Part shown: piece after piece, positions 6,723 through 11,617 of the stretch | Numbering within the stretch: the stretch's first letter is position 1 | How the letters are laid out: every line of letters starts with the position of its first letter | NCBI GenBank assembly: GCA_903958915.1 | Contig: CAJBVC010000933.1 | Coordinates: 1-11,617 of the forward strand | Source: an uncultured beta proteobacterium | GTDB lineage: Bacteria > Pseudomonadota > Gammaproteobacteria > Burkholderiales > Burkholderiaceae_C | Direction of reading: 5' to 3' | Length of the DNA: 11,617 bases | Made by a program: the position numbers and the translations under genes | Notes under the pieces: generated by a model | Told to the model about the DNA's origin: nothing | Database searches by the model: none | What the model saw: the letters and a program-made list of their open reading frames with translations, nothing else

Positions 6723-6813
6723 GGGTTTCTCCGGTGAATGTCCAGACTCTATCTTACGTTGCGTTTTTGATTGCAAAATAGGGCAAAACCTACCCATAGC
6801 ACCCGGAGACCCC
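6723..6813. promoter_or_regulatory. Divergent promoter region of the ACBP and WS/DGAT genes
   Basis: The 91-bp gap must carry the 5' signals of both genes unless promoters lie inside the coding regions. An AT-rich core ACGTTGCGTTTTTGATTGCA (6756-6775) is the most likely control site; on the minus strand TAAGAT occurs as a possible -10 element for ACBP, but no convincing -35 was found. The core is similar to 11220-11238 upstream of the patatin-TetR operon. Ribosome sites GGAG flank both ends. Confidence 0.4.
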
Positions 6814-8394
6814 ATGGTGACCCGAATTCCAACAAAAAAACCTGCGAGCCAGGCCGCAAAACCCCTGGCACCACCGGATCTGATGGAGCGCGCGAGTCAG
6901 GCCGTGCACATGGTGCAAAAGAACGTTGCTGACGCGGTTGCGGGGTCTTTGGGGTTGCATGGCGAGCGCATGACCAAGGTCGATACCGCATGGCTGCGCA
7001 TGGACTCCGAGTCGAACCTGATGATGATCGTGGGCGTGTGGGTGATCCGTCCCGGCATCCGCTACACCGACTTGCGCCAGCGCATCGAGGAGCGTCTTCT
7101 GAAGTACCCGCGATTTCTGCAATGCGCCGTGGAAGATTCCGCTGGGGCGACCTGGGTGCGCGACCCTGATTTCGATGTGCAGCGCCACCTGGTGACGGAA
7201 AAGTTACCCAGACACCCCAGTGGTCAGGAGCAGGCCGCGTTGCAGGAGCGCCTGGCAGCCCTCACGATGGAACCTCTGGACCGGGCGCACCCTTTGTGGC
7301 AGTTTCATCTGGTTGAGAACTACCACGGTGGCTCGGCCCTGATGGTGCGCATTCACCACTGCATCGCCGATGGCATCGCATTGATATCGGTCACCCAGTC
7401 GTTGGTCGACGGGGGCGCACCGCCGCCTATCCGGGAGCCCAGGGATGTGCACAGCGAGGGCCTGGCGGGCGCGGAAGAGTGGCTTGCCGATGCGATCCTC
7501 AAACCGCTGACCAACATGACCGTCAAGGCGCTCGGCGCAGCCGGAGAAGGTGCAGTGCGCTCACTGGGCCTGCTGATGGACCCGCAAAAAGGGATGGAGC
7601 AGGGCGTGCACGGGTCGGTGGACCTGACCCGGCTGGCAATGCATGCGGTGAGTGACCTGGCGGCGCTGGCGCTCATGCCGGATGACTCTCCCACCCGACT
7701 CAAGGGCCTGCCTGGGCGCTCCAAGCGCGTGGCATGGTGCCGACCCATTCCTCTGGACGAGGTGAAGGCGGTTGGCAAGGCGCTCAACTGCTCGGTCAAC
7801 GACGTGCTATTGAGCAGCGTGGCCGGGGCGATTGGCCAGTACCTGCGCCAGCGTGGCGACGATGTGACGGGTAAGGAAATACGCGCCATGGTGCCGGTCA
7901 ATTTGCGCGCCATGGACAAAGCTTACCAACTCGGAAACCAGTTTGGCCTGGCGCCGCTGGTACTGCCCATCGGCTTGGAAAACCCGGTGGAACGGGTGTA
8001 CGAAGTGCGCAAGCGCATGCAGGGTCTCAAAGGCAGCATGCAGCCGTTACTGGCGTTCGGCTTGCTGGCGGTGGCGGGTCTGATGGTCAAACCGGTGCAG
8101 GAAGCCATGCTCGGTCTTTTTTCCAAAAAGACCACGGCGGTCATGACCAATGTACCGGGGCCGCGTGAAAAACTCACCATTTGCGGCAGCACCATCGAAG
8201 AATCCCTGTTCTGGGTGCCCCAAAGCGGCACCGTAGGGCTGGGCGTGTCGATTCTCAGCTATGGTGGCGGTGTGCAGTTTGGTGTGGTGTCTGACGCCAC
8301 GTTGTGCCCGGACCCACAGCACATCATTGACCAGTTTGAGCCGGAATTTGCCAAACTGTCTTTGGTCACGCTCATGTTGCCCTGGGGTGAATAG
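6814..8394 (+). CDS. Wax ester synthase / acyl-CoA:diacylglycerol acyltransferase (WS/DGAT)
   Basis: 526-residue bifunctional acyltransferase that esterifies acyl-CoA with a fatty alcohol (wax ester) or diacylglycerol (triacylglycerol), at the cytoplasmic membrane or lipid inclusion surface. Seen: the catalytic HHCIADG (181-187, HHxxxDG), preceded by PLWQFHLVE (160-168), then a conserved ND in SVNDVLLSSVAGAIG (327-341), VPVNLR (360-365), LGNQFGLAPLVLPI (373-386), TNVPGP (445-450) and the C-terminal GVSILSYGGGVQFGVVSD. These are the standard order and motifs of the WS/DGAT family. The length slightly exceeds the usual 450-500 because of a 40-residue Lys/Ala-rich N-terminal extension. The frame extends upstream to 6637, but ATG 6814 follows GGAG (6805-6808) and avoids overlap with the divergent ACBP gene. 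Lipid type not determinable. Confidence 0.95.
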   Translation: MVTRIPTKKPASQAAKPLAPPDLMERASQAVHMVQKNVADAVAGSLGLHGERMTKVDTAWLRMDSESNLMMIVGVWVIRPGIRYTDLRQRIEERLLKYPRFLQCAVEDSAGATWVRDPDFDVQRHLVTEKLPRHPSGQEQAALQERLAALTMEPLDRAHPLWQFHLVENYHGGSALMVRIHHCIADGIALISVTQSLVDGGAPPPIREPRDVHSEGLAGAEEWLADAILKPLTNMTVKALGAAGEGAVRSLGLLMDPQKGMEQGVHGSVDLTRLAMHAVSDLAALALMPDDSPTRLKGLPGRSKRVAWCRPIPLDEVKAVGKALNCSVNDVLLSSVAGAIGQYLRQRGDDVTGKEIRAMVPVNLRAMDKAYQLGNQFGLAPLVLPIGLENPVERVYEVRKRMQGLKGSMQPLLAFGLLAVAGLMVKPVQEAMLGLFSKKTTAVMTNVPGPREKLTICGSTIEESLFWVPQSGTVGLGVSILSYGGGVQFGVVSDATLCPDPQHIIDQFEPEFAKLSLVTLMLPWGE

Positions 8395-8417
8395 CCTTCG
8401 CGCCTGCGGGGGTAGGG

Positions 8418-9191
8418 CTAGTCTGCCAATTCAAGCTTGGCCAGTTCCACATCGAGGCGCTGCATGGCGTCCAGGGATTTGGTTGTCGCCGCTTGTTCGT
8501 ACAGCCGCGTGGCGTCGTCAACTCGCCTGTCGCCTTCGAGCATCACCAGCGCATTTGCGTACTCGATTCTGGCAATGATGGAATCGGGTGTCAGCTCCAA
8601 TGCCCGCTGAAAATGGGTCAGGCTGGTTTCCTTCTTGGCCCCATAGGTCATGGCGCCAATCAGTGCACCCACCTTGTCAATGACTTCCGCGTGGAAAGAT
8701 CCAAGCGCAATATGGGCATCGGCATGCAGCGGTTGCAAGCGAATCGTCGTCTCCAGCGCGGACTTGACTTTGCCACCGATGCCTTGGGCCAATGCCTTGG
8801 CCACACTGATGCCCTGGCTATAGCGTCCAAGCGCGTAGGCATGCCAATAAAAGGCATTGGCGTTGGTTGGCTCCGCATTGGACTGCTCGGACGCACGCTG
8901 GGCGACCTGCATGAAAAGCTCCAGCCGCGCCTTCTCCTTGGGTTCCAGGTAGTTCGCATAGATACAGGTCGCCTTATTGGCCACCACGGTTCCGGCACTT
9001 CCCAGTTTCAGCCCGGCGTCGGTCGCTTTTTCAAACTCACCGCTGTGAAACAGCACCCATGCTTCCAGCACCTTGGCCTCCTTGGGCAGGGGTTCCTGAT
9101 CTCCGTTGTGGAGCCGCTTCCAGTGGCGTTTGAGCCGCACCGCGTCAAACGCGTACGCGCCAGCGTGCTCAAAGGCGGTCCATCGGGCCAT
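8418..9191 (-). CDS. TPR-like helical repeat protein, possibly related to the RMDN/PTPIP51 TPR domain
   Basis: 257-residue soluble protein of unknown function, without signal peptide or membrane helix. Seen: degenerate helical repeats, KEAKVLEAWVLFHSGEFEKATD (37-58), NANAFYWHAYALGRYSQGIS (110-129), SALETTIRLQPLHADAHIAL (144-163) and HFQRALELTPDSIIARIEYA (193-212). The order of a W/Y-rich repeat, a block like SxxxGIxxAKALAQGIGGKVKSALE, an AHxxLGxFHAEV helix and a final FQRALEL-P repeat recalls the TPR region of eukaryotic regulator-of-microtubule-dynamics proteins (RMDN1-3). I judge this from memory, not alignment. AGGAGA (9205-9200) lies eight bases before ATG. It is last in a leftward set with TetR and patatin (79-bp gap to TetR), and convergent with WS/DGAT (23-bp gap). 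A generic TPR protein is the alternative. Confidence 0.75.
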   Translation of the reverse strand: MARWTAFEHAGAYAFDAVRLKRHWKRLHNGDQEPLPKEAKVLEAWVLFHSGEFEKATDAGLKLGSAGTVVANKATCIYANYLEPKEKARLELFMQVAQRASEQSNAEPTNANAFYWHAYALGRYSQGISVAKALAQGIGGKVKSALETTIRLQPLHADAHIALGSFHAEVIDKVGALIGAMTYGAKKETSLTHFQRALELTPDSIIARIEYANALVMLEGDRRVDDATRLYEQAATTKSLDAMQRLDVELAKLELAD

Positions 9192-9270
9192 AACGTATGT
9201 CTCCTGAGAAAATCGGTGACTGCCTGTTACGCCCCATAGCGGTGCGTCGGCAATTTCTTAAAGTCCGAGT

Positions 9271-9936
9271 TTAAGCCACCTGCCGTGCAGTGTATGCACC
9301 TGCCAGACTCAGCAAATGGGCCCGCTGCCCGTCTTCGAGGTAAGGCATGAGCAGATTGAGCACATGCTGGGCCCCCCGCAACAGCGCGGCTTGGGCGCTT
9401 GCGGGCTCCAGGGCGTTGCGCGGGTCGCGAACATACTCGTAACTTAACCAATAGGTCAGCACAACCACCATGCTCGTTGCGGTGGGTTCCAGCTCCCGGG
9501 TATCCATCGACAGAGCAGCACTACGGTTCATGCTGTCGAGCAGCGCCTTGACGGAACGGGTCTTGTTCTTCAGCACGCCCTGAAAATGCGTTTCCAGCCG
9601 GCGGTTCTTGCTGAGCAGATCGTTAAGGTCGCGGTACAGGAAACGGTACTGCCAGATCAGCTCGAACAGCGTGTGCAGGAAAAACCAGGCGTCCTCCACA
9701 TCGCGCACGCCGTCGCTGGCGTTGAGCAACTCGTTGAGCGATTTCTCGTAGCGGTCAAACAGGGAGTTGATCAACTCGTCCTTGGCCGGATAGTGGTAGT
9801 ACAGATTACCCGGGCTGATGCCAAGCTCGGCTGAGATCAGCGTGGTCGACACATTGGGTTCACCAAAGCGGTTGAACAGCTCCAGCGTGACCTCCAGAAT
9901 ACGTTCAGCGGTGCGGCGAGGGGCTTTTTTGACCAT
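9271..9936 (-). CDS. TetR-family transcriptional regulator
   Basis: 221-residue one-component DNA-binding repressor. Seen: N-terminal helix-turn-helix spanning about residues 10-55, with ERILEVTLELFNRFGEPNVS, TTLISAELGISPGNLYYHYP (31-50) as recognition helix region, and AKDELINSLFDRYE. The C-terminal ligand-binding domain contains WFFLHTLFELIWQYRFLYRDL, which resembles the TetR C-terminal family of short bacterial repressors (PF13972-like, by recognition). The start ATG is 9 bp after the patatin stop codon, and its ribosome site GAGGAT overlaps that stop codon, a clear sign of translational coupling. Likely it controls the patatin operon and perhaps other lipid genes through a small acyl or lipid ligand (inference). 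PhaD and PsrA are TetR regulators of PHA or fatty acid genes in pseudomonads, but orthology is not shown here. Confidence 0.93.
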   Translation of the reverse strand: MVKKAPRRTAERILEVTLELFNRFGEPNVSTTLISAELGISPGNLYYHYPAKDELINSLFDRYEKSLNELLNASDGVRDVEDAWFFLHTLFELIWQYRFLYRDLNDLLSKNRRLETHFQGVLKNKTRSVKALLDSMNRSAALSMDTRELEPTATSMVVVLTYWLSYEYVRDPRNALEPASAQAALLRGAQHVLNLLMPYLEDGQRAHLLSLAGAYTARQVA

Positions 9937-9945
9937 GTGGGATCC

Positions 9946-11196
9946 TCAATGTGCGAGCTTGCGATGGGCTGCAGCCACGGTATCGGTCAGATCATCCATC
10001 ACTTCCTGCAACGTAGCAATGGCACGTCCCACGCGAGTGGGCGCCTTTAGTGGCGCCGACAGGTGGCGTCTATGGTCATCCAGTGCCTCATGGTTCAGGC
10101 TGATCCCGTGGCGAGCCAGTTTGGCGGACAAGCCGGTTTTACGTGAGCGCAGCAACTGGCGTGTTTGCTGGTAAGCGTGTTCGGCCAGACGACGGCGTTG
10201 GGCATAACTGAAGGTGTTCGCGAGGTACAACTCGGGGTCACGATGGTCGGGCTCAAACAAAACAATATCGGTATGGGGGTAGGCATGGCTGTAATGCTTC
10301 ATGCCCAACTCCATGCGCGAATGGATCATCGAGCGAAAAGTCTGGCTCAGCACGGCCGGCAACCCACCATCCACAATCCTCGGAATGGTGCGCTTCTCAG
10401 CTGGAAGTCCGCGCTGCATCACCTTGGCAAACTGCGGTGCCGTGGCATCAAACGGCACCAGCGGGTTCAAACAGATGAGCAGGTCCACCCCGTCCTCTTC
10501 CAGTGCCACGGAGGCGTGCATCGTTTTCTTCAGGGCCCCATCCACATAAAACTGACCATCAATCTCCACCGGAGGAAACAAACCCGGCAACGCCGAACTG
10601 GCCTGTACCGCCTGTGAAATAGGAATATGGTCCCAGCCCGGGCGACCAAAGGGCGCTGGCTCGGCACTGTCCAGATTGGTGGCAACCAAGGTGAGTTTGG
10701 CTTTGAGCTTGCGAAAGTCGTTGGTCCGCCCATCACGGCTGAAGAGTCGTGCCAACTGGGTGTTCACCGGTTCGTTGGAAAACACGCCGGTCGGCAGGCC
10801 AGGGCTCAAATGTTCCAACGCGCTCAAAATGGATTTTCGCCCAAAAGTCAGATGCCACAGTGCCGAGAACAACAAGCGCGGCAGCATGACGCCCCTGCGT
10901 GCAAATTCGCCGTACGCCGGCTCCATCAGCCACGATGGATCAAATGTCTCGGAGGGCGTGGCGTCGTTCTCAATGAACGAGGCACACAACTCCCGTGGCG
11001 TCATGCCGTTGGCAAGCGACGCCACAATAAATCCACCTGCCGACACCCCTACGTAATGGTGCAGCCGGGTGAAGTCCAGGCCATTGAGCGACTCTTCCAG
11101 GGCACACATGGCACCCACTTCGTAGATGGCACCCAAAGGACCACCACCGGCCAGGGCCAATGCGATTTTGGGAGCACTATTTTTGCTTGCAGTCAT
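9946..11196 (-). CDS. Patatin-like phospholipase/lipase
   Basis: 416-residue serine hydrolase of the patatin family, which cleaves ester bonds of lipids with a Ser-Asp dyad. Seen: oxyanion-hole glycine block AGGGPLGAIYEVGA (16-29), nucleophile elbow GVSAGG (50-55; Ser52 in GxSxG), a conserved Pro-rich QASSALPGLFPPVEIDG (198-214), and the catalytic Asp219 in VDGALKKT (218-225). After the catalytic domain comes a basic helical C-terminal region (about residues 330-416) that may bind membranes or lipid inclusions. First gene of a leftward operon, translationally coupled to the TetR gene. No good ribosome site precedes ATG 11196, so the start is the least certain part; no better in-frame start preserves the glycine motif. 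Given the neighbours, mobilisation of neutral lipid or PHA is a plausible role, but phospholipase activity is equally possible. Confidence 0.93.
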   Translation of the reverse strand: MTASKNSAPKIALALAGGGPLGAIYEVGAMCALEESLNGLDFTRLHHYVGVSAGGFIVASLANGMTPRELCASFIENDATPSETFDPSWLMEPAYGEFARRGVMLPRLLFSALWHLTFGRKSILSALEHLSPGLPTGVFSNEPVNTQLARLFSRDGRTNDFRKLKAKLTLVATNLDSAEPAPFGRPGWDHIPISQAVQASSALPGLFPPVEIDGQFYVDGALKKTMHASVALEEDGVDLLICLNPLVPFDATAPQFAKVMQRGLPAEKRTIPRIVDGGLPAVLSQTFRSMIHSRMELGMKHYSHAYPHTDIVLFEPDHRDPELYLANTFSYAQRRRLAEHAYQQTRQLLRSRKTGLSAKLARHGISLNHEALDDHRRHLSAPLKAPTRVGRAIATLQEVMDDLTDTVAAAHRKLAH

Positions 11197-11219
11197 AGGT
11201 CAAAGTGTAGAGGGCGCGT

Positions 11220-11238
11220 ACGGTTGTTTTTGTTGCAA
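11220..11238. promoter_or_regulatory. AT-rich motif upstream of patatin similar to that between ACBP and WS/DGAT
   Basis: ACGGTTGTTTTTGTTGCAA here matches ACGTTGCGTTTTTGATTGCAA at 6756-6776 except for small gaps, with the shared parts TTTTTG and TTGCAA. It overlaps the palindrome GTTGCAAC (11232-11239). Shared regulator binding is possible; chance is also possible because T-tracts are common near promoters. Confidence 0.3.
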
Positions 11239-11240
11239 CG

Positions 11241-11255
11241 CAGCAAGGCTTGCTG
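11241..11255. promoter_or_regulatory. Perfect 15-bp palindrome, candidate TetR operator
   Basis: CAGCAAG-G-CTTGCTG is a perfect inverted repeat of two 7-bp arms around one base, 45 bp upstream of the patatin start codon and next to the palindrome GTTGCAAC (11232-11239). Size and position suit a TetR-family operator controlling the patatin-TetR operon by autoregulation. It could instead form a hairpin in the mRNA leader. Confidence 0.4.
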
Positions 11256-11284
11256 TGACGACGGGAAGACGCAAATCCAAAAAG

Positions 11285-11311
11285 CAAAAAAAGGCGCCTC
11301 AGCGCCTTTTT
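11285..11311 (-). terminator. Rho-independent terminator of the phasin gene (possibly bidirectional)
   Basis: GGCGC (11293-11297) and GCGCC (11302-11306) form a 5-bp stem with loop CTCA, framed by seven A (11286-11292) and five T (11307-11311). Read on the minus strand the stem is followed by seven T, 25 bases after the phasin stop codon, an ideal intrinsic terminator. On the plus strand it has a five-T tail, so it may also stop rightward transcription. Confidence 0.85.
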
Positions 11312-11335
11312 GGTGTCAGATAGAGCGAGCCAACA

Positions 11336-11617
11336 TCAGCTTTTTGTGCCGTTCGCGGCAGCAGCAACTGCCTTTGGTGTCTTCGGTGCCGCAGCACGTT
11401 TGGCAGGGGCTTTCTTTGCAGCGGGCTTGGCTGCCGCTTTTGGTGCTTCAGGCTTGGCCTTGGGTGCCGTTACCGGGGCCGGGGTTGCCTTGGGTGCGGG
11501 TGCTTTGGCAGACAGTTTCTGCACCGTCTTGTTGAGCTCTTCAATGCGATCGATCAGCGCGGTGACGTCTTTGGCAGATGGCACGCCGAGCTTGTTCAGC
11601 GCCTTGGCAACACGCTC
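11336..11617 (-). CDS. Phasin (PHA granule-associated protein), C-terminal part
   Basis: Last 93 residues of a gene that begins beyond the right edge. Phasins coat polyhydroxyalkanoate granules, control their number and size, and in the PhaF type also bind DNA. Seen: ERVAKALNKLGVPSAKDV (residues 1-18 of the fragment), followed by TALIDRIEELNKTVQKLS, the conserved end of the phasin domain of the PhaI/PhaF kind with a coiled-coil-like heptad, then a tail of about 50 residues built of Ala, Lys and Pro (KAPAPKATPAPVTAPKAKP and AAAKPAAKKAPAKRAAA). The tail resembles histone H1 and the PhaF C-terminus, implying nucleoid attachment of granules (inference). A GTG codon at 11584 could be mistaken for a start, but the frame is open to the edge with conserved sequence before it. 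A terminator follows 25 bp downstream. Confidence 0.85.
   Translation of the reverse strand, partial: ERVAKALNKLGVPSAKDVTALIDRIEELNKTVQKLSAKAPAPKATPAPVTAPKAKPEAPKAAAKPAAKKAPAKRAAAPKTPKAVAAAANGTKS

Noticed and set aside
6637..6813. N-terminal extension of the WS/DGAT frame
   Set aside because: It overlaps the ACBP coding region on the other strand and has no family similarity; ATG 6814 has a ribosome site.
6723..6815. 31-residue N-terminal extension of the ACBP frame
   Set aside because: It would overlap the WS/DGAT start; ATG 6722 has GGAG six bases upstream and matches the normal family length.
8395..8417. Terminator between convergent WS/DGAT and TPR-like genes
   Set aside because: The 23-bp gap holds no stem with a T-tract.
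8493..9239. 248-codon open frame on the + strand opposite the TPR-like gene
   Set aside because: The minus-strand frame has a good ribosome site and helical-repeat sequence; the + frame lacks recognisable domains and a ribosome site.
10627..11535. 302-codon open frame on the + strand, antisense to patatin and the phasin tail
   Set aside because: It is a mirror of GC-rich coding sequence with low-complexity composition, and it crosses a terminator and two genes with clear family motifs on the other strand.
1..11617. CRISPR array, tRNA, rRNA, transposase or phage genes
   Set aside because: No regularly spaced direct repeats, no cloverleaf-like segment and no matching protein motif was seen on either strand.

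Overview
The window looks like a chromosome segment of a betaproteobacterium of the order Burkholderiales, most likely family Comamonadaceae (Rhodoferax/Polaromonas/Acidovorax-like). This rests on protein families typical of that group (Bug-type periplasmic binding protein, DUF1840, PHA-system protein, bacterial acyl-CoA-binding protein, WS/DGAT, Lys/Ala/Pro-tailed phasin), on the moderately high GC content, and on short palindromic intergenic repeats of a kind I associate with Comamonadaceae. The genus cannot be fixed from this sequence alone.

Left block (1-5713, all + strand): an uptake and activation module. It runs from the 3' end of a LivM-type ABC permease to a periplasmic substrate-binding protein, a LivF-type ATPase, a PaaK-like AMP-forming ligase family protein with an atypical phosphate-binding loop, and a Bug/TctC-type periplasmic binding protein. 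The first four look like one transport plus CoA-activation unit for an organic (perhaps aromatic or branched) carboxylate. Two gaps inside this block are filled by hairpin-rich repeats: a 235-bp element with long inverted repeats (about 2114-2348) and a REP-like palindromic unit (about 3264-3360).

Middle and right block (5733-11617, both strands): a cluster centred on storage lipid. It holds a DUF1840 gene head-to-head with a polyhydroxyalkanoic acid (PHA) system protein, an 84-residue eukaryote-like acyl-CoA-binding protein divergent from a wax ester synthase/diacylglycerol acyltransferase (WS/DGAT), and a leftward set of patatin-like lipase, TetR regulator and TPR-like protein. At the right edge is the 3' end of a PHA granule-associated phasin, followed by a clear intrinsic terminator.

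Working hypothesis (inference): the second block handles acyl-CoA flow into neutral lipid (ACBP plus WS/DGAT), its mobilisation (patatin), granule surface and nucleoid contact (phasin and PHA-system protein, both with basic Lys/Ala/Pro tails), and control by the TetR protein. The TPR-like protein downstream of the TetR gene resembles the TPR region of the eukaryotic RMDN/PTPIP51 family, which is the most unusual observation. No CRISPR array, tRNA, rRNA, transposase or phage gene was seen.
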